A DNA stretch of 58,883 nucleotides from the NCBI RefSeq assembly GCF_000381965.1, contig NZ_KB908472.1:1-58883 (forward strand), given 5' to 3'. The notes below the pieces were generated by a model. That model was given only the letters and a program-made list of their open reading frames with translations. It was not told the DNA's origin and did no database searches. How positions within the stretch are numbered: position 1 is the stretch's first letter; every line of letters begins with the position of its first letter. The stretch comes from Oceanimonas smirnovii ATCC BAA-899 (GTDB lineage: Bacteria > Pseudomonadota > Gammaproteobacteria > Enterobacterales > Aeromonadaceae). Made by a program: the position numbers and the translations under genes. This document shows, piece by piece, positions 47,949 through 55,921 of this stretch.

Positions 47949-48093
47949 GAACTGCGTCCGCTAATGGCGAAAATTGCGACCAGTATAACCAAGTTAGGCC
48001 CCGAACTTAAGCGAACCCGGCTGGCGATGGGCAAGCGCTTGAGGGTATACTGACTTTTCTTTTTATATTTCCGATAAATGGCTGACATTCATT

Positions 48094-48885
48094 ATGGAAT
48101 TGCTTGCTGTTCTGGCGATGGCATTTTACCTGTTGGCGGCCTTTGCCTGTGTGCACAATCTGGTTAATCCACACAACAAAAGCCGTCGTTATGGATTGCT
48201 GGCTGCTGTTTTTGCATTATTGCTTCATGGCGTCTGGCTGGTAGACACAGTGATACTGGTGCCGGGGCAGAACCTGAGCATGCTGAACGTCGCCTCTCTG
48301 GTCAGTTTAATTGTGGCCGGACTGATGTCGGTGCTGGTCACCCGCTTTAATGTGTGGCTGCTGATGCCGGTGGTGTACAGCTTTGCCTGTTTGCTGCTGG
48401 TGGCAGATATTCTGTTACCGGGCAGCTACACCATGTATCTGGAAACCCGCCCCGAAGTGCTGGTGCACATTACGCTGGGCCTGATGTCCTATTCGCTGCT
48501 GGCCATTGCCTGCCTGCTGGCCATTCTGCTGGGCTTTCTTGATAACCGGCTGAAAAAACACAAGCTGACCAATCTGCCTGCCATGCCGCCGCTGATGACG
48601 CTGGAGCGCTATCTGTTCCGGCTGATTTTTGCCGGTGTGGTGGTACTGACGCTGTCCATTTCCAGCGGCCTGTTTTTTCTGCAGGAAATGTTCAGCCCGG
48701 GCAAAGCACACAAGGCCGTGCTCACCATCATTGCCTGGTGTGTTTATGTGGGGCTGCTGTGGGGTCATCACCGGCTTGGCTGGCGTGGCCGCAAGGTTAT
48801 CTGGACCAGTGTGGCCGGCAGTTTGCTGCTGACCATGGCTTATTTTGGCAGTCGCTTTGTTCGGGAAGTATTGCTCGGTTCTTGA
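48094..48885 (+). CDS. ypjD: CcsA-like membrane protein YpjD
   Basis: A 263-residue membrane protein with about eight helices, in the cytochrome c assembly (CcsA/HemX-like) superfamily. Recognisable parts are ETRPEVLVHITLGLMSYSLLAIACLLAILL and ISSGLFFLQEMFSPGKAHKAVLTIIAW. The family position next to ffh and corB is the same in E. coli. Function is unresolved; the classic WGxxWxWD haem motif of CcsA is not seen. Confidence 0.88.
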   Translation: MELLAVLAMAFYLLAAFACVHNLVNPHNKSRRYGLLAAVFALLLHGVWLVDTVILVPGQNLSMLNVASLVSLIVAGLMSVLVTRFNVWLLMPVVYSFACLLLVADILLPGSYTMYLETRPEVLVHITLGLMSYSLLAIACLLAILLGFLDNRLKKHKLTNLPAMPPLMTLERYLFRLIFAGVVVLTLSISSGLFFLQEMFSPGKAHKAVLTIIAWCVYVGLLWGHHRLGWRGRKVIWTSVAGSLLLTMAYFGSRFVREVLLGS

Positions 48886-48941
48886 CAGACTTTCGGCAAA
48901 CTCGTAGAAATTGATCAGGTTTTTTACACAGGACGGTCTGT

Positions 48942-50216
48942 TTGGACGACATATCGACGGGTGCCTTAACCGGCATCCTGATTACACTACTGTTTGTTTC
49001 CGCCTTTTTCTCCAGCTCAGAGACCGGCATGATGTCGCTCAATCGCTACCGGTTGCGACATCTGGTACAAAATCGCCATAAGGCCGCTACCCGGGTTGAG
49101 AAACTGCTGTCCCGCCCTGACCGGTTAATAGGCCTGATCCTGATTGGCAACAACCTGGTCAATATTCTGGCTTCAGCCATTGCCACTCTGCTGGCCATTC
49201 GGCTGTTTGGTGATTACGGTGTGGCGGTGGCCACCATAGGTCTGACCCTGGCAGTACTGATTTTCTCGGAAGTGACTCCCAAGACTCTGGCCGCACTCTA
49301 TCCGGAAAAGGTCGCCTTTCCTGCTTCCATTATTCTGCGGCCACTGATGGTGTTGCTCTACCCCGCGGTATGGGCCATCAACGCCATCTCCAACGGCCTG
49401 CTGGCGTTGTTTCGCATCAACCCCAAGGGAGGCGAGGACACTGCCATCAGCTCTGAAGAATTACGCACCATAGTGAACGAAGCCGGCGGTCTTATTCCTC
49501 GTCGCCACCAGGACATGCTGGTGTCCATTCTTGATCTGGAAAAGGTGACCGTGGACGATATCATGGTGCCGCGTAACGAAATTTACGGCATTGATATCAC
49601 TCAGGACTGGAAAAGCATTAACCGCCGTCTGCTGCAAAGCCCCCATACCAAGGTGCTGCTGTACCGGGACAACATTGACGATGCGCTGGGTTTTATTCAT
49701 GCTCGTGACGCGCTGCGCCTGCTGGCTAAAGAAGAGCTGTGCAAACCCAGCCTGATGCGCGCCGCCCGGGAGCTTTATTTTATTCCCGAGGCCACACCGC
49801 TCAACGTGCAGCTGCTCAAGTTTCAGCGCAACAAGGAGCGCATCGGCCTGATTGTGGATGAATACGGCGATATTCAGGGTCTGATCACCCTGGATGATAT
49901 TCTGGAAGAAATTGTCGGTGACTTTACCACTACGATCAGCCCGACTCTGAGTGATGAAATTCAGCCTCAGGACGACGGCTCCTATCTGATTGAAGGCACC
50001 GCCAGCATCAGGGATCTGAACAAGGAGCTGGGCTGGGATCTGCCGACCGATGGCCCCCGATCACTCAACGGATTGATTCTGGAATATCTGGAAGACATTC
50101 CAGAGGCCAATATCGGCCTGCGGGTGGCGGGCTATCCGATAGAAATTCTGGAAGTGGAAAATAACGTGATCAAGCAGGTACGGGTACAGCCCCAGTATTA
50201 TTTAACGGGGCGTTAA
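48942..50216 (+). CDS. corB: CNNM/CorB-type transporter with CBS pair
   Basis: A 424-residue protein with an N-terminal DUF21 membrane domain (about 5-185; SAFFSSSETGMMSLNRYRL, IGNNLVNILASA), a CBS pair (about 200-330; IMVPRNEIYGID, DEYGDIQGLITLDDILEEIVGD) and a C-terminal CorC/HlyC domain. CNNM/CorB proteins mediate Mg2+ transport. E. coli homologue YfjD (CorB). TTG start after AGGACGG. It lies 56 bp after ypjD, probably in the same unit. Confidence 0.92.
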   Translation: MDDISTGALTGILITLLFVSAFFSSSETGMMSLNRYRLRHLVQNRHKAATRVEKLLSRPDRLIGLILIGNNLVNILASAIATLLAIRLFGDYGVAVATIGLTLAVLIFSEVTPKTLAALYPEKVAFPASIILRPLMVLLYPAVWAINAISNGLLALFRINPKGGEDTAISSEELRTIVNEAGGLIPRRHQDMLVSILDLEKVTVDDIMVPRNEIYGIDITQDWKSINRRLLQSPHTKVLLYRDNIDDALGFIHARDALRLLAKEELCKPSLMRAARELYFIPEATPLNVQLLKFQRNKERIGLIVDEYGDIQGLITLDDILEEIVGDFTTTISPTLSDEIQPQDDGSYLIEGTASIRDLNKELGWDLPTDGPRSLNGLILEYLEDIPEANIGLRVAGYPIEILEVENNVIKQVRVQPQYYLTGR

Positions 50217-50223
50217 GCGGCGT

Positions 50224-50682
50224 TCAGCCTGCGCTGCGGCGCAGGCTTTCTGATTCAAGGTGGCTGAAAATAGGCAGCAGTTCATCGCGGTTGCTGATCA
50301 GATCAGCCAGAGTATATTGTTCCATCACCTGCAAAAACGCCTCCATGGCCTCGGCCAGCGCGCTTCTTAACCGGCAGGCAGGCACCAGATGACAGGCCGG
50401 ACGGCCACAGTCTATGCCACTGAGATTATTTTCCAGCAGCCGGATTACTCGTCCGATATTGATATGCCCGGGTTCCCGGGCCAGCCGAATGCCGCCGTTC
50501 TTGCCACGCAGGGCATAAATATACCCTTCCCGGGCCAGCTGGTTAATAACTTTGACCATATGATTACGGGACACATCATACAAAGCCGACACTCTGGCCA
50601 CACTGGTCAGCTCTCCCTCTGGCAGAGTAGCAAGATACATCAGGGCCCGCAGGCCAAAGTCGGTATAGGTCGTCAGCTTCAT
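50224..50682 (-). CDS. nsrR: Nitric-oxide-sensing Rrf2 repressor NsrR
   Basis: A 152-residue Rrf2-family regulator closely resembling E. coli NsrR: KLTTYTDFGLRALMYLATLPEG, SRNHMVKVINQLAREGY, RGKNGGIRLARE. Cys92, Cys97 and Cys103 (DCGRPACHLVPAC) are the [Fe-S] ligands. Nitric oxide modifies the cluster and relieves repression of detoxification genes; nnrS at the window start is a plausible target. SD AGGA precedes the ATG. Convergent with corB. Confidence 0.95.
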   Translation of the reverse strand: MKLTTYTDFGLRALMYLATLPEGELTSVARVSALYDVSRNHMVKVINQLAREGYIYALRGKNGGIRLAREPGHINIGRVIRLLENNLSGIDCGRPACHLVPACRLRSALAEAMEAFLQVMEQYTLADLISNRDELLPIFSHLESESLRRSAG

Positions 50683-50737
50683 GCTAGTAATGTCCTGATA
50701 ATGGGGGCGAACATATGCACATGATACACATTCAGGA

Positions 50738-50760
50738 TAAAAACTGACATTAAATGTCAG
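50738..50760 (-). terminator. Palindrome between motX and nsrR, terminator or operator
   Basis: CTGACAT-TAA-ATGTCAG (50744-50760) is a perfect 7-bp inverted repeat. On the minus strand it lies 5 bp after the motX stop and is followed by TTTTTATCC, so it fits a weak terminator. It also lies about 60-80 bp upstream of the nsrR start and could be an operator. The core resembles, but does not equal, published NsrR half-sites. Confidence 0.55.
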
Positions 50761-50765
50761 CCCGT

Positions 50766-51428
50766 TTAATAAAGCAGCTGATGATTCAGCTCTTTTACCT
50801 TCTGGGCCGGCATGCGTTTGGCCAGTCCTTGAGTCAGACGCTCGGCCTGCTGATATTTGCTCTTGTCGTCAGTGACAATTTGCTTAAGCCAGAGATAGGC
50901 CTGGGGATAATCGAGCGGGCTGCCCGCCCCTTCCAGCAGCCAGGCAGCCCAGGTGAACTGCGCTTTTTCAAAGCCCAGACTGGCTGCTTCCTGCATCAAG
51001 GGGGCGGCTCGTTCCCGGTTCTGCTGCACCAGGGTGCCGGTATAATAATAACGCCCCAGTTGCTCCAGTGCCGCCGGCATACCCTGGCGGGCCGCTGACC
51101 ACATCATTTGCAGACCACGGCGCGGTTCCGCAGGCACACAAACACCCCAGGCCAGCATATCGCCCCACAAAAACTGATAAGAAGGCAGCCGCAGCACCTC
51201 GGCCCGGGCTTCAATATCCTGCACCAGCTGACACTCGTCCCGATCCCGCACCCGCTGCAGATGCTGGTTGTTATTAATCAGGAGGATCAGCTCGTCTTCT
51301 TCGTACAAGGGCACGGCTTTCAAACCGTCAAGCACTCTGGCAACATCCGTCTGGCCGGCACCGGCAGGCGTCTCCGCGGCCCATAAAGGCAGCGCTGCAC
51401 ATAAAAGCAATAAGGGAAAATAATTCAT
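50766..51428 (-). CDS. motX: Sodium-type flagellar motor protein MotX
   Basis: A 220-residue secreted protein with a signal peptide (MNYFPLLLLCAALPLWA). Sel1-like repeats and the stretches YEEDELILLINNNQHLQRVR, FLWGDMLAWGVCV, LGRYYYTGTLVQQ and GSPLDYPQAYLWL closely follow Vibrio MotX. In Vibrio, MotX and MotY form the T ring that holds the Na+-driven PomA-PomB stator of the polar flagellum. The start at 51428 follows AGGAGATG. It implies a sodium-driven polar flagellum; other motor genes are outside the window. Confidence 0.9.
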   Translation of the reverse strand: MNYFPLLLLCAALPLWAAETPAGAGQTDVARVLDGLKAVPLYEEDELILLINNNQHLQRVRDRDECQLVQDIEARAEVLRLPSYQFLWGDMLAWGVCVPAEPRRGLQMMWSAARQGMPAALEQLGRYYYTGTLVQQNRERAAPLMQEAASLGFEKAQFTWAAWLLEGAGSPLDYPQAYLWLKQIVTDDKSKYQQAERLTQGLAKRMPAQKVKELNHQLLY

Positions 51429-51481
51429 GGAGCATCTCCTCAACTGCCTTGGTTATCGGCCAGCACCGCTGAATATTGAGT

Positions 51482-52285
51482 TCAGCCTTCCTGCTGTTTA
51501 ACCCGTCTCCAGCAGTCATCCATTTCTGCCAGCGAGCTGCTTTGGCAGTTTTTGCCCCGCTCCGTCAGCATTTGCTCCACTGCCCGAAAGCGGCGCTCGA
51601 ACTTGCTATTGGCCCGGCGCAACACACTTTCCGGCTCCTGCTTGAGGTGACGTACCAGATTAACAGTAGCAAACAGCAGGTCGCCCAGCTCATCGGCAAT
51701 GCGGTCGTCATCGCGCTCAGGCTGGTTTATTTCTTCCATGACTTCATCCAGCTCTTCGCGAATTTTGTCGACCACAGGAGACAGCTCATTCCAGTCAAAG
51801 CCCACGGCAGCACAGCGCTTTTGCATCTTGTTGGCCCGGCTCAGCGCCGGCAGGGCCAGGGGAATATCATCCAGAGCGCTGGTGGCGGCAGCGTCTCTCG
51901 CTTTACGCTCTTCGGCCTTGGTGGCTTCCCAGTTGGCTTTAATGGCGGCTTCGTCATTAAGTTGTTTGTCGCCAAACACATGGGGGTGACGGCTGACCAG
52001 CTTGGCGCTGATGGCCTGCACCACATCGTTAAAATCAAAACGAGACTGTTCCTCTCCCAGACGGGAGTAGAACACCACCTGAAACAGCAGATCTCCCAGT
52101 TCACCGGGCAGTTCATTCCAGGCCTCACGGGCAATGGTGTCGGCCACCTCATAGGCCTCTTCCAGGGTGTGAGGCACTATGCTGGCAAAGTCCTGTTTCA
52201 GATCCCAGGGGCAGCCCCGCTGCGGATCCCGCAGAGCAGCCATAATGCCCAGCAGATCGTCCAGAGAATAGTGTTGCTGTGTCAT
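51482..52285 (-). CDS. mazG: Nucleoside triphosphate pyrophosphohydrolase MazG
   Basis: A 267-residue MazG with two repeats of the all-alpha fold. EExxE-type motifs appear as LEEAYEVADTI...ELGDLLFQVVFYS and REELDEVMEEI...DELGDLLFATVNLVRH. It hydrolyses (d)NTPs to monophosphates and in E. coli lowers ppGpp under starvation. It starts 20 bp after relA, the same order as in E. coli; mazEF, which lie between them in E. coli, are absent. Confidence 0.97.
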   Translation of the reverse strand: MTQQHYSLDDLLGIMAALRDPQRGCPWDLKQDFASIVPHTLEEAYEVADTIAREAWNELPGELGDLLFQVVFYSRLGEEQSRFDFNDVVQAISAKLVSRHPHVFGDKQLNDEAAIKANWEATKAEERKARDAAATSALDDIPLALPALSRANKMQKRCAAVGFDWNELSPVVDKIREELDEVMEEINQPERDDDRIADELGDLLFATVNLVRHLKQEPESVLRRANSKFERRFRAVEQMLTERGKNCQSSSLAEMDDCWRRVKQQEG

Positions 52286-52305
52286 GCTTGAGTTCCGTAG
52301 TTGAT

Positions 52306-54519
52306 TTACAGCCGGCGGGCTTCCAGCACATCAGGCAGCTGACTGATACGAGCCAGAGTACGGCTCAGGGTATCAATGTTAAAAACATCCAGATCCATGT
52401 CGATGGTTGCGGTCTGCTGCTTGCGGTTAATGCGGCTGTTCACTCCCCGTACATTAATTTTTTCATTGGCCAGTATGGTAGTGATGTCTCGCAGCAGGCC
52501 GGAGCGGTCATTGGCCACCACCCGCAGCGTCAGCTGATAACCGCCACCATTGTCTTCTCCCCACACCGCATCCACTACCCGCTCGGGGTGCTGCAGTGCC
52601 AGCTCCTTGAGCTGCTCACAGTCGGCCCTGTGAATGGAAATACCCCGCCCCTGAGTAATAAAACCAGTGATTTCGTCCCCGGGAATGGGCTGACAGCAGC
52701 GGGCAATATTGGTCAGCAGATTACCCACTCCCTGCACCACTATATGGCCTTTAGGTTTGGTGTCTTGCGGTTTTTTAAGTGCTTTTTGCTCCAGCTCCCG
52801 CAACACCTGCTGATCCTGCTCTTCGCTGGTGGGCTTTTTATGCTGGCTCTGCAGGTAGTTGAGCAGCTGATTGATGCGCAGATCACCGCCGCCAATGCCG
52901 GCCAGCAGATCATCCAGGCTGGTCACGTTAAAGCGCTCCAGGGTCTTTTTATCCAGGCTGGCAAAGCCCATACCCAGCCGCTCCAGCTCCTTGTCGAGCA
53001 GCTCGCGACCAGCAATGATGTTCTTGTCCCTGTCCTGCTTCTTGAACCAGGTGGCGACCTTGGAACGGGCACGGGAGGTACGCAAAAAGCCCTGATTGGG
53101 ATTCATCCAGTCCCGGCTAGGGTTCGGCTGCTTCTGAGTGATAATCTCCACCTGATCGCCGGTTTGCAGCTGATAGGTAAAGGGCACTATGCGTCCGTCG
53201 ATTTTGGCTCCGATACAACGGTGCCCGACCTGACTGTGCACATAGTAGGCAAAGTCCAGCGGCGTGGCCCCGGCGGGCATATCCACCACATCTCCTTTGG
53301 GCGTAAACACATAGACTCTGTCTTCAAACACCTGACTGCGCAGCTCATCCACCAGAGAGCCGCTTTCCGCCATGTCTTCCTGCCAGGCCAGCAGTTTTCT
53401 CAGCCAGGCAATTTTTTCTTCATAGCCGCCCTGCTTGCCGCTGCCCGGACCTTCTTTATATTTCCAGTGTGCGGCCACCCCCAGCTCGGCATCCTGATGC
53501 ATCTGCTCGGTGCGGATCTGAATTTCCACGGTTTTGCCTTCAGGCCCAATCACCACGGTATGAATGGACTGATAACCATTGGGCTTGGGATTGGCAACAT
53601 AGTCGTCAAATTCCCGGGGAATATGCCGCCACTGGGTATGCACTATGCCCAGGGCGGCGTAGCAGTCCTGTAATCTGTGAGTGACCACCCGCACCGCGCG
53701 CACATCAAACAGCTCGTCAAAGTCGAGGCTCTTCTTCTGCATTTTGCGCCAGATACTGTAGATATGCTTGGGCCGGCCATACACCTCGGCTTCAACCCCG
53801 GCGTCATTCAGTGCTGTCTTGAGGCCGGCGACAAAGTCACTGATATAGGCTTCCCGGGCCAGCCGCTTCTCATCCAGCAACTTAGCAATGCGCTTGTAGG
53901 TATCCGGGTGCAGATAGCGAAATGACAGATCTTCCAGCTCCCACTTAAGCTGACCAATACCCAGCCGATTGGCCAGCGGCGCGTAGATGTTGGCAATTTC
54001 CTTGGCTACCAGCACCCGGGTTTCCTCATCGGCGCGCTTCACCTCACGCAGGCAGGTGATGCGCTCCGCCAGCTTGATCACCACGGCGCGCACATCTTCC
54101 ACCATGGCCAGCAGCATGCGCCGCACCTTGTCGGCCTGAGCCTCATTACCCTTGTCGCCGTGCACGTGCTGCAGCGAACGAATGGCTTCCATATCGGCCA
54201 CCCCCTGCAGCAGGCGGCAGATGTTATCGCCGAAATCTTCCTGAACTTGTTCGGGGGTCAGCGCCTTATATTCGAGAAACGGGTATAGCAAAGCCGATTT
54301 GAGGGTGTCGGCATCCATACTCAAGGTCAGCAGAATACCGACCATTTCCACACCCTGGGCCAGCAGACGAGCACTGCCGTCAGGGCTGATGTCCAACTGC
54401 CGGCAATACTCATAAATGGCTTTCAGCCGTGCCCGCTCATTAACGTCTACCGGAAGGCCATCGGCCCACTCCTGCAGGCAGAAGCTCGACTTGAGATGAG
54501 TTTCGCGCACGGCAACCAT
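52306..54519 (-). CDS. relA: GTP pyrophosphokinase RelA
   Basis: A 737-residue long RSH protein, close to E. coli RelA (744). It has a degenerate N-terminal hydrolase domain without the HD pair, a synthetase domain with RPKHIYSIWRKMQ and FDELFDVRAVRV, a TGS domain (VFTPKGDVVDMPAGATPLDFAY), a zinc-finger region (ARCCQPIPGDEI) and a C-terminal ACT domain. It makes (p)ppGpp on ribosomes stalled by uncharged tRNA. It starts 8 bp after rlmD. Confidence 0.98.
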   Translation of the reverse strand: MVAVRETHLKSSFCLQEWADGLPVDVNERARLKAIYEYCRQLDISPDGSARLLAQGVEMVGILLTLSMDADTLKSALLYPFLEYKALTPEQVQEDFGDNICRLLQGVADMEAIRSLQHVHGDKGNEAQADKVRRMLLAMVEDVRAVVIKLAERITCLREVKRADEETRVLVAKEIANIYAPLANRLGIGQLKWELEDLSFRYLHPDTYKRIAKLLDEKRLAREAYISDFVAGLKTALNDAGVEAEVYGRPKHIYSIWRKMQKKSLDFDELFDVRAVRVVTHRLQDCYAALGIVHTQWRHIPREFDDYVANPKPNGYQSIHTVVIGPEGKTVEIQIRTEQMHQDAELGVAAHWKYKEGPGSGKQGGYEEKIAWLRKLLAWQEDMAESGSLVDELRSQVFEDRVYVFTPKGDVVDMPAGATPLDFAYYVHSQVGHRCIGAKIDGRIVPFTYQLQTGDQVEIITQKQPNPSRDWMNPNQGFLRTSRARSKVATWFKKQDRDKNIIAGRELLDKELERLGMGFASLDKKTLERFNVTSLDDLLAGIGGGDLRINQLLNYLQSQHKKPTSEEQDQQVLRELEQKALKKPQDTKPKGHIVVQGVGNLLTNIARCCQPIPGDEITGFITQGRGISIHRADCEQLKELALQHPERVVDAVWGEDNGGGYQLTLRVVANDRSGLLRDITTILANEKINVRGVNSRINRKQQTATIDMDLDVFNIDTLSRTLARISQLPDVLEARRL

Positions 54520-54527
54520 AAGCGTCC

Positions 54528-55841
54528 TTAAGTCAGTTCAAACAGCGCCATTGCTTCACAATGGGGCGTGTGGGGAAACATGTCGATAAGCCCCAGCCGG
54601 CTCAGGCGATAGCCTCCGGCCAGTAAGACTTCACTGTCCCGGGCCAGGGTAACGGGGTTGCACGATACATACAGTAACCGCTCAGGGGCCAGCGCCACCA
54701 GGTAGGGCATCACCTGTTCTGCCCCCGCCCGGCCGGGGTCAAGCAGCACCTGGGAAAACCCTTCCCTGGCCCAGGGCTCCTGCGTAAAGTCGGCAGCCAG
54801 ATCGGCGCGGTAAAAGCGCGCCTGCGCCAGCTGATTATCTTCGGCATTGCCTCTGGCTTGTTCCACCATTTCCATTACGCCTTCCACGCCCGTCACCGGA
54901 TGACCGGCAGCAGCCAGGGGCAGGCTGAAATTACCAATACCGCAAAATAAATCCAGCACCGGCGCGCCGGGCTCGGGAGCCAGCCAGTTTATCGCCTGCT
55001 GCACCATGCGACTGTTCAGCTCATCATGGATCTGAATAAAATCACCGGGTGTGAATGCCAGTTTCAGATTATCCAACTGATAATAAAGCGGAAACGGCAC
55101 ATGTAAAGGCCGCCGGCCAGCATCGTCCTGTAAAAACAGCGCCAGGTTACGCTGCTGGGCAAAGGTCAGCAGTATATCCAGATCTGCCGCCGGCAATGCG
55201 CCCTTGTGCCGCAGCAGCAGCGCCACCCCCTCGGCCGCATGGTAAAGCTCCAGGTGCCCCAGTTGTTTTACCGCGCGCAGACGGTTAAGTAACTGCCGCA
55301 GTGGCGCAATCAGCTCCGACAGCAAGGGAGTGAGTACACCACAATGAGCGATTTCTGCCAGATCATGAGACTGAGGCTGACGAAACCCCAGTGCCACGCC
55401 CTTACCCTGGCGGCGAATGGCCAGCCGGGCTGCCCGGCGATAACCCTGTTCTGCGCCATATAACCACTCGGTAGCGGGCAGATCATCAATGCCGTGACGA
55501 CTGAACAGGCTTAATACTGCTTTTTGCTTTAACCGGCGCTGTCCTTTGGAAGGCAGCTGCTGCAAATTACAGCCACCGCAGTCGTTAATATGTGCACAGA
55601 AAGGTTTTACCCGATCCGGTGAGGCGCTAAGTACCTTTTGCAGCGTGGCAGTGGCATAACGACTGGTTTGCGTGGTCAGTTGTACCCGCACCTGTTCCCC
55701 GGGCAGAACGCCGGCCACAAACAGGGGTTTGCCCTGATGACGGGCCACGCCCATACCATGGCCGTTAAGCTCAAGAATATGAATATCCAGAGGCGCTTTG
55801 GCCGGTGCTGAAGGCTTTTTGACTTTGAAGAACTGAACCAT
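54528..55841 (-). CDS. rlmD: 23S rRNA (uracil-1939-C5)-methyltransferase RlmD
   Basis: A 437-residue RumA-type enzyme. TRAM domain (about 15-75), then a [4Fe-4S] site with Cys82, Cys88, Cys91 and Cys167, and a SAM-dependent domain with LDLFCGIGNFSLPLA and the catalytic Cys in YVSCNPVTLARD. It makes m5U1939. First of the rlmD-relA-mazG unit and divergent from barA, as in E. coli. Confidence 0.97.
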   Translation of the reverse strand: MVQFFKVKKPSAPAKAPLDIHILELNGHGMGVARHQGKPLFVAGVLPGEQVRVQLTTQTSRYATATLQKVLSASPDRVKPFCAHINDCGGCNLQQLPSKGQRRLKQKAVLSLFSRHGIDDLPATEWLYGAEQGYRRAARLAIRRQGKGVALGFRQPQSHDLAEIAHCGVLTPLLSELIAPLRQLLNRLRAVKQLGHLELYHAAEGVALLLRHKGALPAADLDILLTFAQQRNLALFLQDDAGRRPLHVPFPLYYQLDNLKLAFTPGDFIQIHDELNSRMVQQAINWLAPEPGAPVLDLFCGIGNFSLPLAAAGHPVTGVEGVMEMVEQARGNAEDNQLAQARFYRADLAADFTQEPWAREGFSQVLLDPGRAGAEQVMPYLVALAPERLLYVSCNPVTLARDSEVLLAGGYRLSRLGLIDMFPHTPHCEAMALFELT

Positions 55842-55921
55842 AAAACGTGGAGCCCTCGAACCGGCTATGTCATCATGAGACTACTGTCTTTTAAACGCAT
55901 ATTCTCCCACATAAGCCGATT

